In this document: positions 7,782-15,698 of the stretch, in pieces
How positions within the stretch are numbered: the first letter of the stretch is position 1
Layout: every line of letters begins with the position of its first letter
Source of the DNA: Acidobacteriaceae bacterium
Lineage (GTDB): Bacteria; Acidobacteriota; Terriglobia; Terriglobales; Acidobacteriaceae
Direction of reading: 5' to 3'
Assembly: GCA_035944135.1 (NCBI GenBank)
Contig: DASZBM010000010.1
Span: 124,001-188,000, forward strand
Length of the DNA: 64,000 nucleotides
Program-made: the position numbers and the translations under genes
Notes under the pieces: model-generated
The model's input: the letters and a program-made list of their open reading frames with translations, nothing else
Told to the model about the DNA's origin: nothing
Databases searched by the model: none

Positions 7782-8660
7782 ATGACTCCTTTACAAGTGT
7801 TTGAGAGCTACGCCGACGCGTGGAATCGTCATGATGCGGATGGGATTGTCGCGCTGTTTGTGGAGGGCGGAACGTACTGCGATCCGACCACGCCCGGACC
7901 GCTGACCGGAGCGGCGATCGGTGAATATGCGCGAGGGCTGTGGAGCGCGTTTCCGGATCTGTCGTTTGAAATGGTGAGTGCGATGGAGGGCGAGGGCGGG
8001 GCGATATCTGCGGAATGGTTGATGCGGGGCGTCAACAGCGGGTCGATGATGGGTTTGCCGCCGACGGGACGCGCGATTGAGGTTAGTGGGGTGGATATTG
8101 CGGCCGTTGCGGATGGGAAGCTGCGCAGCGTGCAGGGGTACTTCGATTCGGCGGCGGTGCCGCGGGCGCTGGGGCTGGATGTGATTGTGCAGCCGCACGC
8201 GATCGGGCCTTTTTCGTTCGGCACCGGGCTGCGCGTGACCAATGGCAGCAAGGCTGTTCCGGGAGCTTTCGGCATCACGTTCATCTCAGCGCGGGACAAA
8301 GAGGATGAGCTTCACATCCGCGAGAGCAGCCGGAAGATTTTGCAGGAACTGCTCGCGATTCCGGGGTTCATCAGCGCGGTGACGACGACGGTTGAGGATC
8401 GGATGATGACGATCACGGCGTGGGAGACGCCGGAGTCGATGAAGCCGCTGATGACAATGGGCGAGCACCGTGCGGCGGTCGGGCGGTACTTTGGGTCGGC
8501 GGATTATGGAGTTGGAGGCATGACGGGAGTGTGGATACCGCATCATCTTGGTGCGCGGCGCGTGCGGTGCCCGGAGTGCGACAAGATGGCGTCGGTAGAA
8601 GTGCCGGATGGAAAGTGCACCTGCGGGACGGTGCTGCCGGAGCCGCTGGCGTATTGGTAA
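7782..8660 (+). CDS. SnoaL/NTF2-like domain joined to an ABM-like domain and a zinc ribbon
   Basis: 292 residues that read as three modules. Residues 1-130 are a SnoaL/ester-cyclase type alpha+beta cone (VFESYADAWNRHDADGIVALF, then GPLTGAAIGEYARGLWSAFPD). Residues about 155-245 resemble an antibiotic-biosynthesis-monooxygenase fold (GITFISARDKE, IPGFISAVTTT, ITAWETPESMK). The last 30 residues hold two CxC/CxxC knuckles (CPECD and CTCG) that would form a zinc ribbon. No substrate can be named; each module often carries small-molecule binding or cofactor-free oxidation. It stands alone on the + strand, convergent with an acyltransferase gene 12 bases away. Confidence 0.75.
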   Translation: MTPLQVFESYADAWNRHDADGIVALFVEGGTYCDPTTPGPLTGAAIGEYARGLWSAFPDLSFEMVSAMEGEGGAISAEWLMRGVNSGSMMGLPPTGRAIEVSGVDIAAVADGKLRSVQGYFDSAAVPRALGLDVIVQPHAIGPFSFGTGLRVTNGSKAVPGAFGITFISARDKEDELHIRESSRKILQELLAIPGFISAVTTTVEDRMMTITAWETPESMKPLMTMGEHRAAVGRYFGSADYGVGGMTGVWIPHHLGARRVRCPECDKMASVEVPDGKCTCGTVLPEPLAYW

Positions 8661-8672
8661 TTGCCGCCGACG

Positions 8673-9413
8673 CTATTTGGTGAGCTTCGGCTTGGCGGGG
8701 ATTCCGAGGGCGACGGTGTGGGCGGGGATGTCGCGGGTGGCGAGGCCGAGGGCGCCGAGCATGGCGTCGGGGCCGACCTTGGTGCCGGCGAGCACGGTGG
8801 CGTGATAGGTGATGCGGGCGCGGGGGCCGATCTCGGTGCGGAGGTTGGAGACGTCGCGCTGGTCGACGAGATCGTGCGTGTGCGAGTAGATGTTGGCGTA
8901 GTCGGAGATGCTGGTGCCGTCGTGGAGGGTGATGCCGCCGCGGTCGTCGAGCAGGACGTGGCGGTGGATCCAGCAGTCGTCGCCGATCTCGAGGTTGTAG
9001 CCGTAGCTGAACTGGACGTGCTGGAAGATGCGGACGCGTGCCCCGAGGCGCGCGAAGATGTGGCGGCCAAGCATGTTGCGGAGGCGCTCGCCGAGCCACT
9101 GGTTGGGGCCGAGGGGCGAGGCGTCGAACTGCAGCCAGAGCCAGATGAGCGGCTTGCGCGGGTAGTAGCGTGCGGGGTCCATGTCGCCGTAGTACTCCGG
9201 CTCGAGGGTGACGTTGCGCGGGTCGAGGGAGGCGCGGGTGATGGTGCTGGTGGCCGACGGCAGGATGTTGCGGAGGGTGTCGCGGACGATTTCGCTGCGG
9301 GCCTCGTAGGTGGTGTCGCGAGTGAAGCTGGAGTCGAGCGAGGCCAGCCACTCGGTGAAGAGGTGCTCGGCGTCGGGGGTGGGGCGGGGGTCGCGATAGT
9401 CGAAGACGGGCAT
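8673..9413 (-). CDS. Hexapeptide-repeat (left-handed beta-helix) acyltransferase
   Basis: 246 residues. The C-terminal half (about 125-240) shows the six-residue repeat of left-handed beta-helix acetyltransferases: LEIGDDCWIHRHVLL, GTSISDYANIYSHTHD, IGPRARITYHATVLAGTKVG, then ALGLATRDIPAHTVALGIPA. The SHTHD loop carries the usual catalytic His. The N-terminal half has no familiar domain but contains a WLWLQFDASPLGPN segment typical of the longer acidobacterial versions. Likely O-acetylates a sugar or a lipid-linked acceptor. It lies 8 bases after the SIMPL gene and is probably the last gene of a three-gene transcript. Confidence 0.85.
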   Translation of the reverse strand: MPVFDYRDPRPTPDAEHLFTEWLASLDSSFTRDTTYEARSEIVRDTLRNILPSATSTITRASLDPRNVTLEPEYYGDMDPARYYPRKPLIWLWLQFDASPLGPNQWLGERLRNMLGRHIFARLGARVRIFQHVQFSYGYNLEIGDDCWIHRHVLLDDRGGITLHDGTSISDYANIYSHTHDLVDQRDVSNLRTEIGPRARITYHATVLAGTKVGPDAMLGALGLATRDIPAHTVALGIPAKPKLTK

Positions 9414-9421
9414 GGGAGAGC

Positions 9422-10138
9422 CTATTCGAGGGCGTAGACGATCTCGACAGTGGCGTCGCGTTCGACGCGCTGAGTTTCGATGGCGAGTGGCTGAGTCCGC
9501 TTCAGTTCCATTGCTGCATTGCCCGCATAGCCGTAGACACGCGGTGTCACGCCACTGCTGACATTGTTGGTGACGAACAGAGGCTTGCCGAGCGTGACGC
9601 CCATGCCTTCTGCCAGGGCGGCCGCGATGGCCCGGGCGCGCTCGCTGGCTTTGCGGATGGCTTCGGTGTCGAGAGGGATATCAGACTTCATGCGCCATGT
9701 GATGTCACCGCTTTGGTTTGCGCCGGCGTTTACTGCCGCATCAAGAATGAGTGCGGCATCTTTGGGGGCAACGCGGACCGCCCAATCCTGAGTGATACTG
9801 AAGCGCATTCCCTTCTTTTCGTAGTCGCTGAGGCGGGACACGCGTTGCGACCGGCTTTGTATCTCGCTCTTCGATGCGCCGGCATCCAACATGGCCTTGA
9901 CAATTGCATTGGAGGTGTCGCCGGCTGCCTTATAAGCGGCTTGAAGGGTCGACGCGTACACGACAAAACCTACATTCAGGTCAGCAATGTCGGGGTCGGC
10001 CTCAGCATGGCCGGGGGCCGACACAGAAAGTGTCCGGTTCTCCTTGCTGATAACCAGCGAGGGACCTTGGGATGTCTGTGCGAATACCGCTGAAGAGAAT
10101 ACCGACAACATTGATACGAGAATTGCCCAGCGTTTCAT
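9422..10138 (-). CDS. SIMPL (DUF541) domain periplasmic protein
   Basis: 238 residues with an N-terminal signal peptide (MKRWAILVSMLSVFSSAVFAQ, cut after about residue 21). The SIMPL/DUF541 pattern follows: ISVSAPGHAEA-like start (LSVSAPGHAEADPD), LNVGFVV, NAIVKAMLDAGASKSEIQS, AINAGANQSGDI-like helix, and ARAIAAALAEGMGVTLGK. Bacterial members (YggE, BP26) are exported oligomers linked to stress tolerance. The start ATG at 10138 is set by a strong AGGAGG seven bases upstream. The ATG shares a base with the stop of the preceding 58-codon gene (TAATG), so translation is likely coupled. Confidence 0.88.
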   Translation of the reverse strand: MKRWAILVSMLSVFSSAVFAQTSQGPSLVISKENRTLSVSAPGHAEADPDIADLNVGFVVYASTLQAAYKAAGDTSNAIVKAMLDAGASKSEIQSRSQRVSRLSDYEKKGMRFSITQDWAVRVAPKDAALILDAAVNAGANQSGDITWRMKSDIPLDTEAIRKASERARAIAAALAEGMGVTLGKPLFVTNNVSSGVTPRVYGYAGNAAMELKRTQPLAIETQRVERDATVEIVYALE

Positions 10139-10314
10139 TAATCCTCCTTGCGTTCGAGAAGGTCGGCGAGGGTCTCTTTGTGTTTGGGCTTGGCGGCGGC
10201 CTTCTGTTTGGGATCCGGCAGCGGGTGCGAGGGCGGCGGGGTGCCGAGGCGTTCGCGGGCGTTGGCCTTGACGGCCTTTGTCGCGGAGAAGACAGATTTT
10301 TTTGCTTTCGCCAT
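10138..10314 (-). CDS. Conserved-looking 58-aa basic protein, coupled to the SIMPL gene
   Basis: A short frame starting at ATG 10314. It encodes 58 residues: a basic start (MAKAKKSVFSATKAVKANAR), a Pro-rich middle (GTPPPSHPLPDPKQK), and a charged amphipathic end (HKETLADLLERKED). Its TAA overlaps the ATG of the SIMPL gene, and the AGGAGG that serves SIMPL lies within its last codons. No signal peptide or membrane segment. The base composition and the stop/start overlap argue that it is real. Function unknown; the basic start could bind nucleic acid. Confidence 0.7.
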   Translation of the reverse strand: MAKAKKSVFSATKAVKANARERLGTPPPSHPLPDPKQKAAAKPKHKETLADLLERKED

Positions 10315-10373
10315 GGCGATGATGGTGCTCCCGAGGCTTCAGCGTATCCCATGCTTGACGGCCCGGGGTCCCT

Positions 10374-10392
10374 GCAAGCGTTTTTCGCTTGC
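10374..10392. other. Perfect hairpin in the divergent spacer 10315-10501
   Basis: GCAAGCG (10374-10380), five T, then CGCTTGC (10386-10392) form a 7-bp perfect stem. It lies between the divergent 58-aa gene (minus) and the zinc-ribbon gene (plus), so it is more likely a regulatory or structural site than a terminator. No clear promoter boxes were identified in this spacer. Confidence 0.4.
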
Positions 10393-10501
10393 TGGGGTGG
10401 TGGCGGATGTAGCATATTGCGCGGGAGTTCCGGCAGGTGCGAGAACGCATCCAACGGAACGCATAGAGGGTACGTATAGAGACGCTCGGAGGTGTGGGGC
10501 A

Positions 10502-10774
10502 ATGGAAGAGCGCGATTTTTTCGATGAGAGGACCGAGCAGCGGAGCCACACGATGACGTGCCCGCACTGCGGGCAATCGGCCGACTACCAGCTGAGCTGG
10601 CTGATCCGCAGCAAGCGGTCGCAACTGCCGCGCGGAGCCGATGACCGCGACCGCGCGCGGTTTGCAAAGGCGCAGAGTTACATGGTCCGGCGGGACGACA
10701 TGGTGGGGTGCAAGAACATCCGGTGCCGCAAGCGGTTCGACGTCACTGGGATTCAGTCGGTGGCGTTCTTGTAA
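10502..10774 (+). CDS. Small two-knuckle zinc-ribbon protein
   Basis: 90 residues. One Cys pair lies at about 20-23 (MTCPHCG) and the second at about 70-75 (CKNIRCRKRFD), giving the spacing of a zinc ribbon. The region between is basic (LIRSKRSQLPRGADDRDRAR). ATG 10502 is supported by GGAGG about ten bases upstream. It does not match a named family I recognise; a regulator or nucleic-acid-binding role is possible. It is followed by a small membrane protein about 100 bases later. Confidence 0.7.
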   Translation: MEERDFFDERTEQRSHTMTCPHCGQSADYQLSWLIRSKRSQLPRGADDRDRARFAKAQSYMVRRDDMVGCKNIRCRKRFDVTGIQSVAFL

Positions 10775-10880
10775 CGGGGTGGGAGAGCCGGTTCGGGCGA
10801 GCTTGTGGTGTAATAAAGAGCGTTAGCGGCCCCCGCATCTTTGGCGGCGCCCCATGAAGTTCCCCGAAGGAGTTGTGAGA

Positions 10881-11165
10881 ATGCCGAACACCGTCCTGCC
10901 CGCAGAAGAGCGCGACCTGACCCCGGCTCAGGTTGACCAACTGGACCGGCGCCGCCGGCGCGGGCAACTGCTGCTGGTGATGGGAACGCAGTTTTTGGTG
11001 ATCGGGCTGCTGGTGACCTTGTGGGCGGGGCAGGATGCGACGTACTCGCCGGGATGGCACCGGCCGATGCTGGGCTGGGACATCCTCCTGTTTGTGCTGG
11101 CGGCGATCTCCTATACGGCGGGAATCCGGCTGCGGCGCGGGCTGAATGAGTTTTTTAGCTATTGA
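10881..11165 (+). CDS. Small two-helix inner-membrane protein
   Basis: 94 residues from ATG 10881, which has AAGGAG eight bases upstream; an ATG at 10854 in the same frame would place that site inside the gene. A charged N-terminal segment (LTPAQVDQLDRRRRRGQ) precedes a first hydrophobic helix (about 35-55) and a second one (about 70-90, WDILLFVLAAISYTAG). The positive-inside rule puts the Arg cluster in the cytoplasm. No family recognised. Confidence 0.7.
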   Translation: MPNTVLPAEERDLTPAQVDQLDRRRRRGQLLLVMGTQFLVIGLLVTLWAGQDATYSPGWHRPMLGWDILLFVLAAISYTAGIRLRRGLNEFFSY

Positions 11166-11196
11166 GAAATAAGCAGAACGATTTTTGGAGTTTCAG

Positions 11197-11225
11197 CGGC
11201 GAGCTTCGGCTCGCCGTTGTGCTTT
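11197..11225 (+). terminator. Hairpin terminator after the small membrane protein
   Basis: CGGCGAGC (11197-11204), a TTCG tetraloop and GCTCGCCG (11209-11216) form an 8-bp perfect stem, followed by a T-rich stretch (TTGTGCTTTT). It separates the gene ending at 11165 from the redox operon that starts at 11287. Confidence 0.7.
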
Positions 11226-11286
11226 TGGCATAGCTGCGCATTGTGTTGTCGGCCTGCTATCGTGACTGCGTTGTGCGGAGGAGTAC

Positions 11287-13281
11287 GTGGTCGTTGAGTT
11301 TGCGGGAGTGGGCGCGCTTGCGTCGGTCGAACTGGCGGAGCCGCTTCATTTCTCGGTCGCAGAGATGATCCTGCTGGTTGTGCTGTGCGGGGCTTCGCTG
11401 GGGATTTTTCTGTGGCGGTTGTGGCCGATCGCAGGAAATGTTCTACGAGCGAAAAAGGATGTCGGATTTTCGCTGGCGCCGGTGGGAAGGCGCGTGTGGG
11501 AGTTCTTCTCAGAAGTGGTGTGCCAGAGCAAAGTAATCAGGCAGCGGCCGCTGCCGGGGCTGGCGCATGCGTTCGTGTTCTGGGGATTCCTCGCGTTCGC
11601 GGTGGTGACGACGAATCATTTGCTGACGGGATTGCGGGTTGGTGTGCTGCAGCACACCGGGATTGCCGGCGAGTTTTATTTCGACTTCGTCGGCGTGTGG
11701 GCACTGCTGGTTGCGGTGTCGATTGCCGGGCTGTTTGTGCGGCGATTTTTCGTGCGGCCACGATGGCTGGGTGAGCATGTCTCGGTTGAGTCAGGTGTGA
11801 TTGCCGGGCTGATCTTTCTGCTGATGGTGAGCTACCTGGCGGCGTTCACGCTGCCCACGGACAGCGCTGCGCTGAAGGCGTGGTGGTGGGTACACACGGT
11901 CACGCTGCTCGCGTTTCTGCCGATCATTCCGGGGACGAAGCATCTGCACCTGGTGCTGAGTCCGTTCACCATCTTTGTGAAGCGCGCGGGCTTCTCGGAT
12001 ATTCCGAAGCTGGATGAGTCCGAGACGGAAGAGGATTTTGGTTTGCTCGCGGGCAAGGACGTGACGCAGTTGATCGCGCTGCAGGCCTACAGCTGCGTGG
12101 AGTGCGGACGATGCACGGAGCATTGTCCGGCGGCAAATACGGGCAAGGTGCTTAATCCGAAGGAGATCGCGCTCGGCGTGCGCGGGTATCTGAACGAGTT
12201 TGGGCCGGCGAGCGACAAGCCGCTGCTGAATGAGTTGCGAGGCGAAGAGGCTAATGCATCGCCGGATAATCCAGCGGCGAATTGGCTGTCGATGGAGGCG
12301 GCGTTTGAATGCACGACCTGCGGGGCGTGCGAGTTTCAGTGTCCCGTGGGTGTGCAACATCTGCCGATCATTGTTGGACTGCGGCGCGGTGCGGTGAACA
12401 CGGGCGCGTGGGAGGACAAGTACGGAACGAAGCTGTTTCTTGCGCTGGAGAAGCAGGGCAATGCGCTCGGGATGTCTGCGATGGAGCGCGACAAGTTTGT
12501 CGAGCGCGAGCAATTACCGATCTTCGACGGAACGCAGGAATACTGCCTGTGGCTGGGATGCATGGGCGGATACGATCCGAAGGGACGCGAGATTGTTGCG
12601 GACTTTGCGCGCGTGATGCGGCACCTGGGCACAAGCTTCGGCGTGCTGAAGAAGGAGAAGTGCACGGGCGATCCGGCGCGAAGGCTGGGCAATGATCTGG
12701 TGTTTGGGTCGCTCGCGGAGCAGGGGCTGAAGGCGTTTGCGCAGGCGAAGGTGCAGAAGATTGTGGCGATCTGCCCGCACTGCGTGCGCACGATTGCGAC
12801 GGACTGGCGCGAGTACGGTGTGGCGCCGGAGATCGAGCATCACTCGGAGTTCATGGCGCGGCATGAACATCTGTTGCCGCAGCAGGATGGCGGAGCGATT
12901 GTGTATCACGATCCGTGCTATCTCGGGCGGTATCGCGATGTGTACGACGAGCCGCGCGCGGTGGTGAAGAAGAGTGGCGAGCTGGTGGAAGCCGAGCGGC
13001 ATCGCGAGCGGAGCTTCTGCTGCGGCGCGGGTGGAGGGCTGGCGTTTCTCGGCGAAGAGCCAGGTGAGCGCGTGAGCAACGTGCGCGCAAAGGAGCTGAT
13101 GGCGACCGGAGCGCAGACGATTGGAACGGCGTGCCCGTTCTGCAACACGATGTTCAGGGATGCAACGGCGGCGGTGGCGAAGGATTCGCAGCCTGCGGTG
13201 CTGGATATCGCGCAGCTCACGGCGCGGTCGCTTGAGCGCGCGAATCCTGCGGCAAAGACAGAGCAGCCGACGATAAGGTAG
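11287..13281 (+). CDS. Membrane FeS oxidoreductase (ETF:menaquinone oxidoreductase, EMO-like)
   Basis: 664 residues. The N-terminal 230 are a membrane cytochrome-b-like (NarI-type) domain with about five to six helices. A ferredoxin-like pair of 4Fe-4S motifs follows at about 268-280 (CVECGRCTEHCP) and 341-353 (CTTCGACEFQCPV). Two Cys-rich CCG/HdrB-like parts come last, with Cys near 421, 496, 543 and CCGAGGG near 577. This order matches the DUF224-type oxidoreductases shown in other bacteria to pass electrons from EtfAB to menaquinone. GTG start at 11287 with GGAGGAG just upstream. It is first in an operon with etfB and etfA. Confidence 0.9.
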   Translation: MVVEFAGVGALASVELAEPLHFSVAEMILLVVLCGASLGIFLWRLWPIAGNVLRAKKDVGFSLAPVGRRVWEFFSEVVCQSKVIRQRPLPGLAHAFVFWGFLAFAVVTTNHLLTGLRVGVLQHTGIAGEFYFDFVGVWALLVAVSIAGLFVRRFFVRPRWLGEHVSVESGVIAGLIFLLMVSYLAAFTLPTDSAALKAWWWVHTVTLLAFLPIIPGTKHLHLVLSPFTIFVKRAGFSDIPKLDESETEEDFGLLAGKDVTQLIALQAYSCVECGRCTEHCPAANTGKVLNPKEIALGVRGYLNEFGPASDKPLLNELRGEEANASPDNPAANWLSMEAAFECTTCGACEFQCPVGVQHLPIIVGLRRGAVNTGAWEDKYGTKLFLALEKQGNALGMSAMERDKFVEREQLPIFDGTQEYCLWLGCMGGYDPKGREIVADFARVMRHLGTSFGVLKKEKCTGDPARRLGNDLVFGSLAEQGLKAFAQAKVQKIVAICPHCVRTIATDWREYGVAPEIEHHSEFMARHEHLLPQQDGGAIVYHDPCYLGRYRDVYDEPRAVVKKSGELVEAERHRERSFCCGAGGGLAFLGEEPGERVSNVRAKELMATGAQTIGTACPFCNTMFRDATAAVAKDSQPAVLDIAQLTARSLERANPAAKTEQPTIR

Positions 13282-13317
13282 CCTCGGTTTGCGCGATGAG
13301 CGCAGCGTGGAGCGTAG

Positions 13318-14097
13318 ATGAAGATTGTTGTGGCGGTGAAGCAGGTGCCTGAGCGCGATGCGCCGGTGCGTGTGGCGGCAGACGGGCGCGGCGTCGACAC
13401 GGGCGATGCGTGGACGATGAACGAGCCGGACGCGTATGCGCTGGAAGAGGCGCTGCAGTTGAAGGAGCGGCTTGGTGAGGGCGAGGTTGTGGTGCTGTCG
13501 GCGGGGCCGGAGCGAGCCGAGTCGACGCTGCGCGAGGCGCTGGCGAAGGGCGCGGACCGCGCGCTGCACATTGTGACGCCGGAGGATGGCGCGGGATCGT
13601 TAGCCGAGCGGGACACGCTGGGCGTGGCGCAGATGCTGGCGGAGGCAGTTCGCGGCGAGTCGCCGGACCTTGTACTGACCGGCTTGCAGTCGGATGATCT
13701 TGGCGCGGGGCAGACGGGTGTTGTGCTGGCGGAGTTGTTGGGACTGCCGCACGTCACGCTGGTGCTCAGCGTAGAAGCAAGCGCGGGAGCGAAGCAGATT
13801 CGCGTGAAGCGCGAGCTGGAGGACGGGTGGTTTCAGCAGATCGAGGTGCCGGTGCCGGCGCTGCTGACGATTCAATCGGGCGGCAACCGGCTGCGCTACG
13901 CGACGCTGATGGGCATCAAGCGCGCGCGGTCGAAAGAGAGCAAGCAGGTAGAGGCTACGGCTGCGGCTGCGCGGCACGATGAGGTGGTTCGCGTCGCGAT
14001 GCCTGAGCGCACGCGGCAGACGGAGATTCTGAGCGGAGCGGCGGACCAGATTGCGGCGAAGCTCGCGGAGCGGTTGAAGGTAGAGGTGGGGATCTGA
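13318..14097 (+). CDS. etfB: Electron transfer flavoprotein, beta subunit
   Basis: 259 residues. The N-terminus MKIVVAVKQVPE and the segments WTMNEPDAYALEEALQLKE, SAGPERAESTLREALAKGAD and ETF-beta signature-like VKRELEDGWFQQIEVPVPALLTI identify EtfB. With EtfA it carries single electrons, via FAD, from acyl-CoA dehydrogenases to a membrane acceptor. That acceptor is most likely the product of the preceding gene. The gene starts 36 bases after that gene and overlaps etfA by one base (stop TGA at 14095-14097, ATG at 14097), so translation is coupled. It lacks an obvious NAD-binding bifurcation feature that I could confirm by eye. Confidence 0.95.
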   Translation: MKIVVAVKQVPERDAPVRVAADGRGVDTGDAWTMNEPDAYALEEALQLKERLGEGEVVVLSAGPERAESTLREALAKGADRALHIVTPEDGAGSLAERDTLGVAQMLAEAVRGESPDLVLTGLQSDDLGAGQTGVVLAELLGLPHVTLVLSVEASAGAKQIRVKRELEDGWFQQIEVPVPALLTIQSGGNRLRYATLMGIKRARSKESKQVEATAAAARHDEVVRVAMPERTRQTEILSGAADQIAAKLAERLKVEVGI

Positions 14098-15080
14098 TGA
14101 GCGTTCTTGTGGTGATGGAGCAGGCGGCGGCTGGAGGGTGGCATCGCATCAGCCGCGAGGCGCTGGCGGCGGCGAAGAGGCTTGCGGTCGAGTTGAAGAT
14201 GCCGGTGGCGGCAGCGGTCCTGGGCGCGCCGGATGCGAACGCGACACTGGCGGCGCAGCTCGCGGGCGAGGGTGTGGCGACGGTATGGAGCGTGGGGCAT
14301 CCGCTGCTCGAGCGCTACACGGCGGATGGATTTGTGGCGGCTTTGCAGCAGTTGATTGCCGAGGCGAAGCCGGCCTTCGTGGTGCTTCCGCATACGTACC
14401 AGGTGCGGGACTACGCGCCCGCGCTGGCGACGCGCATGGGCGAGGTGCTGGTGAGCGATGTGATCGCCATGAATGTGAGCGAGGGTGCAGCGACGTTTAC
14501 GCGGCAGTGGATGGGCGGCAAGCTGAATGCGCAATACCGGCACGTGGGCAGCGGGCCGTGCTTTGTGTCGGTGCAGGCGGGAAGTTTTCGCGCGGACGCG
14601 GCCGATGCTGGAGCGGCCGCGGGTGAGGTGAAACAGTTTTCACCGCAGATTGATGGTTCGCAGATTCGCACCAAGCCAGGGGAGCCGTTCCGTGAGGCGG
14701 CGCGCACGGTCGATCTCGGATCGGCACAGGTGATTGTGAGCGTCGGGCGCGGGATCGGCGAGCAGGACAACCTGAAGATCGTCGAGGAGCTGGCCAGTGC
14801 GCTGGGAGCGGAGCTGGCGGCTTCGCGGCCGATTTGCGATGCGGGGTGGCTGCCGATGGAGCGTCAGGTGGGGAGCTCGGGCCAGACGGTGGCGCCGAAG
14901 GTTTATGTCGCTGTGGGGATCTCGGGCGCGATTCAGCACCTCGTCGGAATGAAGGGCGCGCGAACGGTGATTGCGATCAACAAGGATCCGGATGCGCCGA
15001 TCTTTGAGGTGGCGGACGTCGCAGCGGTAGGGGATCTGTTTGAGATTGTCCCGGCCGTAACCCGCGCGCTGAAGGGGTAA
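14097..15080 (+). CDS. etfA: Electron transfer flavoprotein, alpha subunit
   Basis: 327 residues. The N-terminal half is the nucleotide-fold domain (MSVLVVMEQAAAGGWHRISREAL). The C-terminal half carries the FAD-binding signature: SVGRGIGEQDNLKIVEELA (about 220), SRPICDAGWLP, QVGSSGQTVAPKVYVAVGIS, and GARTVIAINKDPDAPIFEVAD. It binds the electron-carrying FAD of the EtfAB heterodimer. It is the last gene of the operon. A 9-bp inverted repeat about 40 bases downstream (15118-15155) may end the transcript. Confidence 0.96.
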   Translation: MSVLVVMEQAAAGGWHRISREALAAAKRLAVELKMPVAAAVLGAPDANATLAAQLAGEGVATVWSVGHPLLERYTADGFVAALQQLIAEAKPAFVVLPHTYQVRDYAPALATRMGEVLVSDVIAMNVSEGAATFTRQWMGGKLNAQYRHVGSGPCFVSVQAGSFRADAADAGAAAGEVKQFSPQIDGSQIRTKPGEPFREAARTVDLGSAQVIVSVGRGIGEQDNLKIVEELASALGAELAASRPICDAGWLPMERQVGSSGQTVAPKVYVAVGISGAIQHLVGMKGARTVIAINKDPDAPIFEVADVAAVGDLFEIVPAVTRALKG

Positions 15081-15117
15081 GCGGCTGATGTTGGGCACGT
15101 AACGCGATGTAACGGCA

Positions 15118-15155
15118 CGATTTCGGGGCGGCTGCGTCCGTGGGTGCCGAAATCG
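15118..15155. other. Inverted repeat between etfA and the next gene
   Basis: CGATTTCGG (15118-15126) pairs perfectly with CCGAAATCG (15147-15155) across a 20-base loop. No T-run follows, so it is either a weak terminator for the ETF operon or a leader structure for the gene starting at 15174, whose RBS lies only about ten bases beyond the second arm. Just upstream, GTAAC occurs twice (in GTAACGCGATGTAACGG). Confidence 0.45.
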
Positions 15156-15173
15156 CGTCATACTGGAAGTAGC

Positions 15174-15539
15174 GTGCAACGGACGACTCAACGCGGACGT
15201 GATGTCGGGACGCGGCCTTTGTGGCTGCGGATCGCGGCTTTTGTCTGCGTTCTTCTGATCGCTGTCGCGGGCGTGGCGCAGGCTGCGCATATTCACGGCG
15301 ACTGGCTTCCGAACTCGGCGGCGCAGGTTGCGGCGCATTCACCGTCTTCGTCCGGAGTTGGCGAGGATGCCTGCCCGCTGTGCGTAGCGATGCACTCGGC
15401 GCTGCCGGTGACGGGTTTCGGTGCGCTTATCGTTGGCCTGCTTCTGGAGATCAATCTCCTTCTGGCATCGTCGCGTAAGCCCCGCACGCTGTGGTATTTT
15501 GCCGGTTTCAGCCGACCCCCACCCTCTGTCCTTCTCTAG
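15174..15539 (+). CDS. Small membrane protein with His and CxxC motifs, DUF2946-like
   Basis: 121 residues from GTG 15174, which has GGAAG upstream; an in-frame GTG at 15144 is possible. A transmembrane or signal segment (about 15-38, LRIAAFVCVLLIAVAGVAQA) is followed by HIHGDW, a Ser-rich linker and CPLCVAMHSALP. A second hydrophobic helix (GFGALIVGLLLEINLLLA) comes next. The H-x-H and CPLC...H arrangement resembles DUF2946-type proteins that accompany TonB-dependent metal receptors. It precedes just such a receptor at 15699. Metal handling is an inference. Confidence 0.65.
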   Translation: MQRTTQRGRDVGTRPLWLRIAAFVCVLLIAVAGVAQAAHIHGDWLPNSAAQVAAHSPSSSGVGEDACPLCVAMHSALPVTGFGALIVGLLLEINLLLASSRKPRTLWYFAGFSRPPPSVLL

Positions 15540-15698
15540 CGATTCTGCTGTGACGTGAGATGTCCGCTCCGAGTGAGCGAAGCATCGTCGTTGCGGTTTA
15601 GGTTTCCGGCGTCTAACAAAGGGCGCCGGGGCTTCTCGCCGGTTAGTGATGAAAGAGCTGTCCGGCTTCTGCCTGAGATGAGAGACAGAGGTCTTCCC

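Noticed and set aside
15540-15698. Cobalamin riboswitch before the TonB-dependent receptor
   Set aside because: No B12-box (GCCACTG) or matching stems; only 159 bases of spacer without the expected core.
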